From positions 8,407,357 to 8,471,356 of the forward strand of contig NC_089863.1 in assembly GCF_036373705.1 (NCBI RefSeq): DNA of 64,000 bases. The letters are read 5' to 3'. Below, one piece after another: positions 26,515 to 39,115 of this stretch. Both the position numbers and the translations under genes were made by a program. Each line of letters opens with the position of its first letter. Position 1 is the first letter of the stretch. Below the pieces are notes generated by a model. That model worked only from the letters and a program-made list of their open reading frames with translations. It made no database searches and was not told the DNA's origin. The stretch comes from Amia ocellicauda (lineage: Eukaryota > Chordata > Actinopteri > Amiiformes > Amiidae).

Positions 26515-27620
26515 ACTATGAGCCTATGTCAATCCACTGCTGGATGAAGGCCTCCCCAAGATGATGTTTCCACTTGTTTCCACTTGTTTCGATCAACAGC
26601 TTCTCTTTTCCACATCACGCCTGCAAAGTGTTTGATTTCACCTTCCCATCTTCTACGTGGTCTCTTTTCATCTCTTGGGATCAATTCAGTAGCTTCCTTT
26701 GTCCATCTTTGATCTGTTCTTGCCATGTGTTTGGCCAATTGCCATTGTAACATTTTCACTCTTCCAATGATGACACATATTTGGCTTTGTTCTCAGAGCC
26801 ATTAATTTATTTTTCTCTCATGTTATTTCAGTCATACATCTTGCTTCTTTGTGTCGTCCGCAGTTTCTGTATATTTTTTTTAATTAAGTGACCAGGTTTC
26901 ACTGCTGTAAGTGATCTCTGATCGTACATATTGATCAACTGCGTTTCTCTTCAGATAAGTGGTTAGATTTCCATTCAATGGTTTGCCTTCCAAATGCACT
27001 CCATCCCATTTTCACTCTTCTTTTGATTTCTTTCACAAGAGCTGATTTGTTGTCCAAGGTGATCGTGACTTCTGACTTATTCGAGTTTCAAAGCTGTAAC
27101 AAGAAGCTGTTAAAAATGACTTTTGTTTTACTCGGGGTCATTTTAAGTCCAGTTTTCTTGCTTCCATCTGACGGTTCTTGAAATTGAAGCTGTTGGTCAC
27201 CAGGCGTTTTTGCAAATATGATGTCATCGGCAAATAGTAAGTTGTTCAAATAAGCTGTTTAACTTGATTCCTTTTTCTTCCCAGTCCAAAGTCTTGAACA
27301 CTTCAACAGTTGCCGTGAATAATTTTGGTGAGATTGTCTCTCCTTGACGTACTCCTTTAAAAGACGTGATCCGGTCATTGTCTTGGTGGAGTCGGATTGT
27401 TGATGAAGCATTGTTTTAGATTTATTTAATAGGAGCTTTTCTCAATGTGTTGATTTCTTACCGAAGTCCAGTGTGTCTTGAAGGTGATGTGTTAATATTC
27501 TTGCCGCTCCTGTGCTGTCAAATTCGACAATGTTATTCTTCAGTCTCCTGTTTATAACAAATTCAGCAACACTTGTCTGACCATTTTTTGTGCCATGATA
27601 AAATAAAATATGTCCATGCT
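26515..27620 (-). mobile_element. RTE-like non-LTR retrotransposon, 3' reverse-transcriptase relic
   Basis: Minus-strand fragments in shifted frames read as a reverse-transcriptase C-terminal half: a GVRQGETISPKLFTATVEV segment near 27250-27350, the active-site motif FADDI near 27230, and an RRRWEGEIKHFAG tail with a Trp-rich end near 26540-26690. Stops and frameshifts make it non-functional. Clade assignment is by motif style only. Confidence 0.75.
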
Positions 27621-27702
27621 TCAGTTCAATTAGTTATTTTCCTTTTTCTAATTTCACTAAGGTCCCATTTAATATGTGTAGACACATATGTGTAGACAAC
27701 CG

Positions 27703-27912
27703 GACCGCACATCGCCAAACCCCCCCCCAGACCGCACTTCGTCAGCATGCAAAACCGCACATCACCAACACCAACCCCCCCAGACCACATCTCGTCTGCA
27801 CGCATAACCACACATCGCCAACACCCCCACCCTCATTGACCCCACTTCATTGGCACCCAGAACCACACTTTGGCAACCGCCCCCCACCGGAATGCACTTT
27901 ATTGGGACCCAG
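27703..27912. repeat. Decayed minisatellite, about 4 units of 50-55 bp
   Basis: Units start near 27703, 27753, 27806 and 27861. Each has an (a)accgcacat-like start, a C-run, a second half like gaccgcacttcgtc, and a gca(t/c)gca or ggcacccag end. Units become more divergent to the right. The Pro-rich 127-codon frame across it follows from the repeat. Confidence 0.75.
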
Positions 27913-28120
27913 ACTTCACCAGCCATTGCCCTCCTGGGCTATTTTTTGGTCCCAGTCTGCCCCTGGCTATGACTCACCACGTTGGCCAGATGGGTTGCCA
28001 GATATATTTAACCTTTCACATCCATCCAAAGCCGTATATCCACCAGATATCAACTAATGTTAGCTTAGCAATGCCAGCACAGAATAATAATATTGAAATC
28101 ACAATATTTACCTTACATTC

Positions 28121-28123
<3 letters not shown>

Positions 28124-28158
<35 letters not shown>
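28124..28158. repeat. (CA)n microsatellite
   Basis: Uninterrupted CA dinucleotide tract of about 35 bases, 190 bp upstream of the first coding exon of the PLAC8-like gene. Confidence 0.95.
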
Positions 28159-28160
<2 letters not shown>

Positions 28161-28349
28161 GACATGTCTATAATAGGCTCATAGTTACAGCTGCAACCCA
28201 TTGTTTCTGGCATGAAGTTTTTGACATCAGCCTAACAGGGTTATGTTGTCTGCTCAGAACTGACCATCTTTCCTGTTACATCGTTTACTGTCTCAATGTG
28301 AAACCTCCTCTATCTCTGTTTTTCCTCCTCTCCCACTCTAGGTTCAGAT

Positions 28350-31300
28350 ATGTCCATCCAACCTGTCGTGATTCAGCCAGGACTGGTCTCCGGGCAAATG
28401 AAGACCAATGATTGGAGATCAGGGATGTGTGACTGCTGTGATGACATGGGCATCTGTGAGTTTGTCTCTGTGTTTCACCTGAATTAGAACATATGAACGT
28501 TTATAAACAAGAGGAGGCCATTCAACCCATTGTGCTCGTTTGGTGTCCATTAATAAGTGATCCAAGGATCGTATCCAGTCTATTTTTAAATGTTCCTAAT
28601 TTTTTTCTTCAACCACATTGCTTGGAAGTTTGTTCAGATTGTGACGACTCTCTGTGTGAAGAAGTGTCTCCTGTTTTCCATCTTGAATGCCTTGAAGCCC
28701 AATTTCCATTTTTGTACCCGGGTGCGTGTGTCCCTGCTGATCTGGAAAAGCTCCTCTGGTTTGATGTGGTTGATGCCCTTCATGATTTTGAAGACTTTAA
28801 TCAAGTCCCCATGTAGTCTCCTCTGTTCCAGGGTGATAGGCTTCAGTTCCCTCAGTCTCTACATCAACCAGTTCATAATCCATCTACTTACATTGCCCTG
28901 AATGCCTACAGCTTCCAATCTGAGGATCAGTCTTTGGTGTGGAACCTTATGAAAAGCTTTTTGAAAATCGAAGTATATCATATCATATATGCTTTCACGT
29001 GATCTATAGCTGCAGTTACATGTTCAAAAAACTCTAATAAATTATTGTGATTGACCCAGGCGGAAAACATGTGACATTAGGATTGCTTATGCCAGCTCTG
29101 GTCTCTGTGAGGGTGGCCATGTATGCAAACAGGTGAATAAAGGATCCATTGTGTATGAGTGCTATGTAGGCATAGACACCTGTACACGTACACATTCTTG
29201 GACTAAGTGTAAAACATATATTACAATTTATTTAAAAACTCAGTAATATTTAATGACGATCAAATTATAATTAGCAGTAACAGAAGCCCTAATGGCTTCA
29301 AAGGCGTTACTTGAGCATCTGGCAATTAGGCGGCAGGTCAGGAACTGCTGGAAAATTATGGCGAGTGGTGATCTCCTTTCTACCTTCTGTCCATTCTCTC
29401 TTCCTCCCCCTTCCTCTACCATTCATTCATCTTCCTAAACTATACCCATTTCATACAGTCAACAGGTCATACACCTCCCTCATGCTCTGACATTCTCGCC
29501 ATTTGAAGTCTTGGGGTTACAGGACTTGTTTTGGTGATATGTGAACTGTTTCACTCAATCAGTCTTTTTACCTATTCAATCCAAGTGCATTTCTTTGTTT
29601 GAAGGTTGAAAGTTATGTGTAAACCTGACTCCACTCCTCATTGTTATTAAAGATCCATAATAACAGGACCTCTATGAATCCTAAATAATACAACACCCCA
29701 AACATGACAGTTGCATCCTATTGTCCGAGTCTACAGTGCAGGTGTGTATGAGCTCATAGCTTAGACAATTTGTATGGGTGCAGTTATTAGTGGACATTTT
29801 ATTAGAGTAACATAAACCTCTATACATTGTCTGTGATGGTAAACGTATCTTGGGAGTGACTTGAAATATAAAGAAATAACAATGACACTCTAGGCTGCCA
29901 AACCCATGGGTTCAACTGACAAAATGCAGAAACAGCTGCACCCAGCATCTTCAGTAAGATCTAGGCTCACCTTTTACATACACACAAAAAATTGTAGGTA
30001 GAGCCCTGTGCGTATTTCTGGCCATTTGAATAATTTGGATTTGTTTAAAGAATGAATGAGACTGCTGTCCCTGCAGAGATGACATCAGCAAAACTGTTTT
30101 AAACAACACTCTTTATGATATAGCCTAATTGTTTATAGACTTAAAACAAAATTGAACAATGAAAATGGTTGAGATTATTAGTACTTCTTAAGCCAGTAAA
30201 TTATTAAGTGAATCGGTTTCAAAAAGTCACAGCAGTGAGAAAAGGAACACATTTATGTTAATGGAGCATAATTACGTTACACATGAAAAGGTACGTTGCT
30301 AATTAAATAATGATCACATCCAAAATAAAAAAATATGTGGGGGAAATCGTGCTTTTTGATGTAAAAGGGAATACTGACTGCCGACCAGCTCACGGCATTC
30401 TGGTGGCCCTCCAACCTCAACTTACATGTAACTTGGTTTGGGAAGCTTGTAGCGAGGGCTGCTGGGTGTACAATCATGTAGCCAACTACGCCACTGAAGG
30501 CACCACCTTCAGTTTAGGTTAATTTAGTCATTTTTTATCTGGCACTGGAGTTACGGTAAAACAATGGAAGTTAATATTTAACAATAAAAGTTTATTAAAA
30601 CAGTATGGGATACAAGGACATGGGATTGCAAATTAAAAGTATAAAAGATTCAAATATTAAAACCATATGAAAAAATTAAGTCAAATATAGGGGATACACA
30701 TTTAGGCTCTGAAGCATCCTATCAACCAGGCTAGTCACTGTAAGAGTAGCTCAGCCACCGCACAAACCCACTTACTCTTTTCTAGGCGCCTCTAGTGCTC
30801 TGTGCTTTTAGCCCAATTTCAGATCCAATTCTGCCTACAGATTGTGGTACCACCACAGTACCACCATGACCCGCTACGGGCAGGGGTGCTAAAGAGCACT
30901 GGAATTGGCTTTAATGATTGTGGAAAGTGATTCCCCCAATACAAACCATAAAATACACTATAAAATACACCAATAAAAGGATTTAAAAAAAAGATACAAT
31001 AAAAAAAAAAACTCCCACAAATGCTGCCCACTTCAAGATGTCCAATGAACACAATAAAAGTACTTTTCTCTTCACGCTCATAGCTTTCCCTCAGTCAGTC
31101 TCTCTTGACCGTGCAGCTCGGATCAGACAGGGACAGGGACAGGGACATCAACTGCCGGTATACAAAAGCAATTTCCTTCTAAATAGGTACCACACCTCCT
31201 ATAGGAGACTCTCAATCAATCAGAGTCCGAGGCAATCAACCTAGTAATTAGCAGCTCCACACTAAATTAAACTACACGTGAATATGTAAAAGAACAGTGA

Positions 31301-31879
31301 GTTGAAAGTTAAGAAATTATGTGATTAATTAGATAAATAATGAATGTAAAAGAATATCAAAACATGCACAAAAACAACAGTGGTTAAAAGCTCTTCGGTT
31401 ACATACAAACCACATGCAAAAAGGGAACCACCGATGGCATGTCTTTGACTGATATTTGGATTAACACTTATTTCCCGCTTTAACAGGAAAGACTAAATAC
31501 ATTTTTCCAAATCATGTCTGAATATGTTAGTTAAAACCCCGACACACCCTCTATAAAGAAACTCAAGCTCCAGACCCAGTTCCAATAGGAAATCTGTAGT
31601 AGGAAAACACAAGCATGGCAAGTCATGCAACCTGGAGGAGCTGGAGAGATGCTGCACGGAGGAGAGACTCTCTCTCATGAGACGTTAATGAACCCGTACA
31701 GAAAGTGCATCAAAGTTAGCAAACTCAGAAAAAGGATTCACAAAGTTCTCATCACTATGCTATGAGTCTGTGTGTTCAGTGTGAACATTAACTATTAATA
31801 GCAAATATTTTTGACAGTTATACCATTCATGACTTTAGAATTTATGTGTATAAAACATATGTCTGCTAAGAAATAAATG

Positions 31880-31942
<63 letters not shown>

Positions 31943-32870
31943 TTGAGCATCATACTGGACTGTTCTGTCTGTGTGTCCGTGCAACCATCTCTGTTTGCGT
32001 CCTTGATTTCTCCATTTCCTCTGTGTTTAAGACTGTCCTTGTGATTTAGTGCTGTCAAGGCGCTCTCCTGATCTTTGTCATGGCCTGTTTTACTCCTTGG
32101 TGTGCTGGTAGCCTGATGTCTGTGCCTCCCCCCAGGTTGCTGTGGCTTCTGGTGTCTGCCCTGCTTAATGTGCAAGACGACTAGTGAATTCGGGGAATGC
32201 CTCTGTCTCCCCCTGCTGGACCCGTGGTTTTGCATGGCCGTCACCTGCTCTGTGGGAATGATCCCTCCCATTGCCCTCTCCATGCGCAGCACCATCCGTG
32301 AGCGCTACAACATAAAGGTAATGAGAGAATCTAACACCAATAGGAGAAACAGCACCAACTAGAGACAGAAGTGTGAAGACAGTTTTCAAGATTTCACAAG
32401 CTAGGACTTGTTGTTGCCACGGGAAAAGACTTCTAAATCTGCTTCAAAGGCTAATTGGATTACAACATAACTATCAGGAATAGCTTACTTACAATGCTGT
32501 ATTTTGGGAAGGGGCACAAATAAGCTGAGCTGGGTGAATCTTGTGCCGAACCGGAGAAATTAGCTGCTGTCTTTAACATGTTTCTAGGAAGATATTTTAC
32601 CGTTATGGTTACGTAGGTATAGACAAGCCTTGGTCCTTGCTGATTGTGTCCTTTGGTGTCCTCTAGGGTACAATATGTGGCGACTGCTGCGTGGTGACCT
32701 GCTGCAACTCCTGCGCCTGGTGCCAGATGGCCAGAGAGTTGAAACACCACAAGCAGCCCCTGATTATCAGCGCCCCCCAAGCCATGCCAATGGGTCCCTC
32801 CTCGGGGGGTTACCCACAAATTCAAACACAATACGGGTCCCCTGGACCCTACAATATCATGCCACAATAG
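28350..32870 (+). CDS. PLAC8/cornifelin-family cysteine-rich protein
   Basis: Three coding exons, 28350-28455, 32136-32317 and 32667-32870, join in frame to 163 residues. The ATG lies 8 bases inside an exon whose acceptor is ctctag. The product has the PLAC8 family order: a Gln/Pro-rich N-terminus; TNDWRSGMCDCCDDMGICCCG (residues 19-39); a C-x2-C-x2-C cluster (C42, C45, C48); FGECLC; RERYNI at the second splice junction; CALCQMAREL-type CAWCQMARELKHHK; and a Pro/Gly/Gln tail. FGEC, RERYNI and MARELK make it closer to cornifelin/PLAC8-like than to PLAC8 itself. Family members are small, Cys-rich, often plasma-membrane or cornified-envelope associated; no enzymatic activity is assigned. Intron 1 holds a CR1-type relic and the left edge of the duplicated unit. 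A second exon 2 lies at 60013. An AATAAA at 33636-33641 could end the transcript. Confidence 0.88.
28480..28960 (-). mobile_element. CR1/L2-type LINE 3' fragment
   Basis: In PLAC8-like intron 1. On the minus strand the sequence reads as the extreme C-terminus of a LINE ORF2 (RLRELKPITLEQRRLHGDL then KVFKIMKGINH then FFTQRVVTIWTNF) and ends in a 3' tail near 28490 that matches the tail at 52085-52200. Truncated and out of frame in places. Confidence 0.75.
31880..31941. repeat. (AAT)n microsatellite
   Basis: About 20 uninterrupted AAT/TAA triplets in PLAC8-like intron 1. It creates the poly-isoleucine open frame seen on the minus strand, which is not a gene. Confidence 0.95.
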
Positions 32871-33999
32871 AGCCTCACAGTGCTCCAGTCAACATCAACA
32901 AAGAGATGGCGAGATATAAAGAGATATTAATTCAGTAGTGCCTGATCAAATTTATAATCAGTTGAGACATGTAGGATTGTTTGGGAGGAAAAAGATAATG
33001 AATCACAGAATCCATACATATTTTATGAATCACTTATTTTTTTACTTAGGAACTCTAGATTCATATTATATTTATATTAATTTATTCTTACATAGCCCAT
33101 TTACGGTGTATATATGTGGATGGGGTGGGGTTAATTTGTACCCTATATTTTCAACATATTAAGTAAATATTTGGATTACAGGCACAAATCTGGATAAAGT
33201 AAATCCCATATATTTTAAATATACAAAAAGTAAACAGTTTTGCTATAAGAATAATATAATATACTGCGTTTTAAAAATATTTGGTTGATTAATATGCAAT
33301 TTTTTTAATTATTAATTTGCTTTAAACATTTTCTCAGTTGTTCACATATTCTGTCTCCTGCTGCTATTGTAGTCCTGCAGAGGGCGAAACCCACCCTGCT
33401 GTTATATACTGTGCTGGGGGTGAATTCCTCTCTGTGTGAGAGCTAATAACATAGAGACCGCCATGTTATTTCATATCATGCAACTCCATGGTCCTCCTTA
33501 AATTCATCTTATCTTTGTACATATTTGTATCTCAAAGGCTGACTGAGCGTGACACTAATCTACACATATACACGCAGCCCATTTTGATACTTCAGTTTTT
33601 TATTGTCTATTTGTTCTTCTTCCAACTAAATATGTAATAAATGTATATTGACAGAAATGGCCCTGCATTTCCAATCAACTCTTGTGGAACTGTGAAAAAA
33701 AATAAAAATTAATTGAATATTCTTTCAATTCTGTTTGCATGATTAATAACTGTACAATTACTGATGTTTATATTAATGTCAGAAAAATATTCTCCTTCTG
33801 GGCTTCATATACATGGATATGCTGTGACTGTTAATATAGGGTCATATGAGCTAAAACTCTGGAAGTTTTACTGTCAGTAGATTGTATTTTTCAATAGCAA
33901 ATACTAATGAGCTAGTACTTGTGTGTATAAAAAGCATGTATTTAAAGTCCTAATTTGAGGTTACGAATTGTGGCAAACAGAAGCAATTTACATCGCAGG

Positions 34000-34007
34000 A
34001 CTTCCTT
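34000..34007 (-). promoter_or_regulatory. ETS/PU.1-like site upstream of lectin copy A
   Basis: acttcctt (minus-strand AAGGAAGT) about 100 bp before the ATG. The same GGAAGT core is at 45069-45076 and 62095-62102 at the same distance in copies B and C. GAGGAAGT is the usual core bound by PU.1 in myeloid and B cells; use here is inferred. Confidence 0.3.
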
Positions 34008-34211
34008 AAAACTGACAAGTTAGTTGTGGTAAACAACGTAATCTGTCAGACAAAGCTAATTTTAAACAGTTTCTTCAGCAAGGTTGACATACAGCTCAGT
34101 GCAAGAAAATGTATGTCTTGTACACACAAGTTAATTTTTCCAATAAAAAAAGGGAAAGAGCGCAAACTGGGTGACACAGCAGGTAAGATGATTTGACTAA
34201 ATAACACATTC

Positions 34212-34287
34212 CTGAATCTTGTAGACCGGGATTGGTAAACTCAAATATTGAATTAACAGTTTACCAATCCCGGTCTGTAAGATTCAG
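34212..34287. repeat. Long inverted repeat (hairpin) in copy A intron 1
   Basis: Arms 34212-34241 and 34258-34287 pair at 28 of 30 positions around a 16-base AT-rich loop. Copies B and C carry only the left arm at the equivalent place (after 45280 and 62305), so the right arm is an inverted copy made after or during duplication. Confidence 0.85.
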
Positions 34288-34885
34288 AAATAACCTTAAT
34301 AACTTGTGCACTTATTACGCCCATGGCCAGGAATAAGGGAGCCAGGAGTAAACGAGCAAGAGGTCAGGCGACCGGGCAAACAATACTAGAGGGGAATATC
34401 CAAAAGGCTAAGTCAAGGTAGGGAAAGCTGTGGTCATAAACGGGAACTCTAAACTTGGACACAAAGGCCCAGAGATGCTGCAATGAAGGCAAGGCAAAAC
34501 TTCAGAGAATGTAAGTATCCCTCATATAAATACTAAAGGGAGGGTAGAGGTAACTAGAGACAGGTGTGAGATAATTGATAGATAACCACTTGGGCAATAA
34601 TGCAATAATGAAGGGTATGGAAAGACAAGATTGAAAAGATTGGGGTGATACTGCTTATGTATGTGTTCAGATAGGATTATGTGTATCAATTGTGAACAAT
34701 AACTAAATACAGGCAGCCATTACAGAGAGGGACACGATAGTCCATTTCATTCAGTGGAGTATAGAACAGATTTGTCTCTTATTATTATTTTTTAGCAGAT
34801 GCCCTTATCCAGACAACTTACAGTTGACACAATATGTATTACAAAACAGCAGTAATACAATCAGTATTACAAAATACAATACATA

Positions 34886-35362
34886 TACTGAACAAAAATA
34901 TAAATGCAACATTTTCTAAGATTTGACTGAGTCACAGTTCAGGAAATCCTGGGCTGTGTGGTGACGTGGTCTGCAGATGTGAGGCTGGTTTGATGTTCTG
35001 CCAAATTCTCTAAAACAATGTTTGAGGCGGCTTATGGTAGAGAAATGAACATTCAATTGTCTGGCAGCAGCTCTGGTGGACATTCCTGCAGTCAGCATGA
35101 CAATCACACACTCCCTCAACACTGGAGAGATCTGTGGCATTGTGTTGTGTGACACAACTGCATGTTTCAGAGAGGCCTTTTATTGTCCCCAGCACAAGGT
35201 GCACCTGTGAATTGATCAAGCTGTTTAAACAGCTTCTTGATATGACACACCTGTCAGGTGGATGGATGATCTTGGCAAAGGAGAAATGCTCACTAACAGG
35301 GATTTAAACAAATCTGTGCACAACATTTTAGAGAAGTAAGCTTTTTGTGCATATGGAGAATG
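34886..35362 (-). mobile_element. Tc1-type element, 5' relic (shared by copies A, B and C)
   Basis: The left end is the familiar atactgaacaaaaatataaa terminal repeat. Minus-strand frames encode a Tc1 HTH start (MPQISPVLRECVIVMLTAGM and TRAAARQLNVHFSTISRL). The catalytic part and far end are missing. Matching relics at 45974-46440 and 63598-63770 show it was present before the unit was duplicated. An older SINE-like tail (agcagatgcccttatccag) lies just left of it. Confidence 0.8.
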
Positions 35363-36372
35363 TAGCGTTTCGAGTGCGCTAACTAATTACCTTCCTGTAA
35401 TATAACAATAATGTGAGTGACAAGGTGATCTGGCGAATAAGCGGTAGGATTTAATTTTCCTATCTCTAGACACACAGACTTTGTCAGCCAAGCCCACACC
35501 AAAATAATAAACCTCCTAGAACTACACGTTCACTCTTCTCTTCCATCTCAAATACCAGCCAACTTCCCGTTTGCTAATACAAATTACTTTTCAGTTTCTG
35601 CTCGAACAGCACCCTCTCTAAACAGCATCTTCTTCACAAACCCCGTAATCGCGATTTATGACCCCTCCCTCCAATCATTGTGTCTCCTTGGCCTCACCCC
35701 TGACCCCCCCTTCCAAAACACACCAAGATCCAGAGGTGGAAAGGGTATTGAAAAATCCTACTCAAGTAGAAGTAGTTACTTTGATGAAAGTGTACTTAAG
35801 TAGAATTAAAACTACTGGTATAAAAAACTACAAGTAAATTTAAAAAGTACTCTGAGTACAAGTTACATAGTTACTTTGAACAAAACCTTTTCACAGAAAA
35901 CAGTAGATAAAGGAGAGGCAACAATGTTTGTGTAGTTGAGTTGGAACTAAGCTTTTTTTATTACAAAGCTACACAGTTTCCCCATCTGTATTTAAAGAAA
36001 GAGGCTTAAAACACGTTTTATCTTTTAAATTAGTTAAAATAATTACATGTAAATGATTTATGAATAGATAAATGGAAGACTTCAAAGTCTATTGATAAAA
36101 ACTTATAAAACAAAGTGCAAAAACAAAGGGGCTACAGACAGCAATAGATGGATCCACGCAAAGGGACAGCAGAAACTCAAGTGTTAACCTGACAAACAAA
36201 ACATGACTTGTTTAGTAGTAGCGGATTTTCAAAGTTGGTACTGTCAATCCTGGCTCGTTTTGCGGTGAACATACCAGCACAGCTAAAAAGATGCTCACAA
36301 GCAGCAGAGGCAGGTAGGCCAGTGTTCAGGTTGATGGACCTCTTCCTTGTGTAAGGAAATGAGTGCAGTAGG

Positions 36373-36866
36373 TGTCACATCTCCTCTCACTTCTCCTCTC
36401 GTCTATTCCCTAGCTCATCTCCAGAGGTCATCATCCCCTGAATACTAAACTCAGCTTCGGTCATCCCTCAATCACCCAATTAACATTCCAACTCACCATG
36501 TGCACTTCTTCCATCACTCTCCTCTCCCATTGGTTCTCACTCCCTACCTTAGGGTCTTTTTTTCCCTCTGCCCCTGTATATATGTCCCTCAGATTCCTTC
36601 ACTTACAGTGAAGTTTTGTCTTATCCTAGATATTGAACGCTGAGCATTATTATTGATGGCCGCCTGTGTTTTGACTTCTTTATTCGGTTCCTGCGACTAC
36701 TCTCCTGGGTTCCCTGGTTTTGTCCGTTTGCCTCCTCGATTGACCTCTGAACCGTTACATCTTTCCGACTTCTGGATTTGCCCCTTTTGGATTGTTTGCC
36801 CTGCCTCACAGCTGTGAAGGAGTCTGTGCTTGGTTCCCTCTTGCCCTGCCCTGGTAAGTGTGACCA
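36373..36866. mobile_element. Solo LTR nested in the hAT element
   Basis: A 494-bp block beginning tgtcaca and ending tgtgacca interrupts the hAT transposase reading (after the YLACVSD segment). It is bordered by tagg on both sides (36369-36372 and 36867-36870), a plausible 4-bp target duplication. It has no internal coding region. Confidence 0.6.
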
Positions 36867-39038
36867 TAGGTCCATCCTGTCAGACACACAAGCCAGATAC
36901 TCATACAGCTCCCCTGTACCTTGCGACTTTCGTGAAGAGAAGAAATAGTCTTCATCTGAAGAGTGCTGCCTGGTCTGCTTTGTGTTATCCTCTGTCATTT
37001 GATCAAGTTGGTGTTTCAGGTATACCAAACCTGTACAGTCAGTAGCAAATGCATAATATACATTTATTGAGTGTTTCCCACAACTTAACCCATGCGTGAC
37101 ATCACAACATAGTTCATCATGGTATTTGTAGAAGCATAGCAGAAAATTAGATTTATTTGAATTAATACATTAATTTGAATGGATTATGAAGCTTTGACAT
37201 GATACCGAGGAACTCGTACCTGACTCCGTCTACTTTGTCAGTCCAAGCTGCGGCGATCAGTTCAGGGTCTATCATGCCCCAAAAGTGCTTTTGGATGCCT
37301 TCCTGAATGGCTTTGATAAGTGGTTGACACAGCTTGCAAGATGCTTGCAGTCTTCTTAACCTTGCTTGAAACTGGAAAATCACTGGCAGCAGCCGCCCCA
37401 TGCGTGCTTGTCTCGCATTGTGGGATGTTTAAACCCTTCGCCAGAGGTTTCATCACAGCAGTATTCAGTGAGGAATGCTACCTCAGCTGGGCTCAATCTG
37501 TAACACATAAGCACATTTGAAGACCTGTTAGGGTAATCATAATTCAATAACTGTAATCTGTTTAAATTTACATAGTTAATGTGCTTTATAAACTGATACT
37601 CACATTTGCACCTTGAATTCTTCTCAAACATTCCTGATGGGGTGGTCGCCCCCCCTTCTCTTGTAAGATCCATTTGATCCTCTCCACAACCGTGTAAGTT
37701 GAGTTCCACCGAGTTTGATTTGGCTTGATCAACTGTATTTGGGACTCATTTTCCACAAATTCAGCAGCCAAGTATGACTGCCAGATTTGTTCCATAGTGC
37801 TTGGCATTTTCCAAGGCTGCGCAGGACAATCTCTTGTAGGTGTCATTATTCATGTCTGCCTGGGCAGCATCTTTTGTTGTGATGAGATTCATGAGGTGGC
37901 ATGCACACCTTTCATGCTGTGGTATTTGATACCCAGCCATTGTCATCTTCCAGGATGGAAAATGTGTCTAGGTACTCAACTTGTTCTTCAGGCTCTACTA
38001 CATGTGGTTCTGACTCTGGTTCAACTAATTCAGGCTCCATCTGGCTCTACTCACCAAAAACCTGGAATGCCTTTATAAAGTTTGATCCACTGTCAGTTGT
38101 GGTTCTTACCACTTTCCCCTTGTTCTTGTACCGACTGTGAATGTCATCAAGGGCACCTGCAAGTATGTCAAAAGTGAAGTGTAGGAACCTCTCAATCTTT
38201 TGCAAGCAAGTGCAGCAGATCTTCTCCCCAAGGTTTCTGGATCTATCCAATGGGCTGTGATCCCAATATAGCTTTTCTGATGTGCTGTCCAACAGTCAGT
38301 AGTGGTGGTAACATAGTTGACGTTACTGAGGTGCAACATCAGTCTTCTTCATGCAAGTTGCAGATTCTTGTTCTCACAGTTGGTCTGGAGATGACTGTAC
38401 AGTGAGGCTGCAGGGTGGTTACCAATTATTTAAAAGTTGGTTGCTCAACCACAGAGAATGGCTGAAGACCCTCACAAATGAAATTGATGACCAGCTTGTC
38501 TACAGTCACCTGTGATACATGTTTGGCTCCTCCCCCGGCCATCATGTCAGATAACCTTGCTTGCGGAGGTGTTAGTTAATGGTTCCGTGTTCCGCTTTCT
38601 TCGTGTTGTAGTAGGGTCATTTGAAGGTCTTCAGCTTTGATGGATGTTTCCTCTGTTAACAAAAATATAACATCAGCGAGCTGTAAAATCAATGTTCTTA
38701 AGTTTTTCAATACGAATGCATAATATACCATTTCCACTTTTTTGGCCAATTTTTATTTTAGATACTTTGTAACGAACAATGTTGCTTTTTATCACTGTTA
38801 ATGTGTTGTGAGTAGGAACAATAAAACAAACCTAAAATTTTTATATCTACCACAAAAAACATTCAAAGTTTTTGTGCAAAATGCCACATAGCCCAGATTC
38901 TGTGCGGTTATCACAAAATTTCACATGTCCATATTTCTAGGGACAGCTTGAGAAGTCCCCTAAATCTATGGTCTTTGTTTCCATCACGCCCAGCATTCGT
39001 TAATATTATATCTTTTTAATAAATAAGGTAAGTTTATA

Positions 39039-39115
39039 CAGCTCTGAAAAAAATTGAGACCACTCCAAGTTCAGAAAATCAATGTTAAGTGGTTTCTTAA
39101 TTTTTTCCAGAGCTG
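39039..39115. mobile_element. Small palindromic MITE
   Basis: About 77 bp with inverted ends cagctctga(a) and (c)cagagctg between TA dinucleotides, and A/T-rich inverted interior. This is a common Tc1-type mini-element in fish. Confidence 0.6.

Larger units (their letters stand above)
29825..35362 (+). repeat. Duplicated lectin/PLAC8 unit, copy A
   Basis: Homologous to 58405-63770 in patches: 29830-30120 with 58425-58720; 30360-30470 with 59405-59480; 31390-32410 with 59480-60310; 33110-34310 with 60890-62400; 34640-35360 with 63270-63770. The exon 1 part (33579-35362) also matches 44573-46440. It carries PLAC8 exons 2-3 and lectin exon 1. Homology with copy B resumes at 41525-41805 after an insertion. 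Confidence 0.85.

Noticed and set aside
27674..28057. 127-codon Pro/His-rich open frame
   Set aside because: It is produced by the C-rich minisatellite; no splice or family support.
28510..28816. Apparent plus-strand acidic protein frame (CSDCDDSLCEEV)
   Set aside because: Antisense to the CR1-type LINE C-terminus, whose real reading direction is minus.
31795..32295. 166-codon minus-strand open frame with a long Ile run
   Set aside because: The Ile run is the (AAT)n microsatellite translated; the rest is antisense to PLAC8 exon 2.
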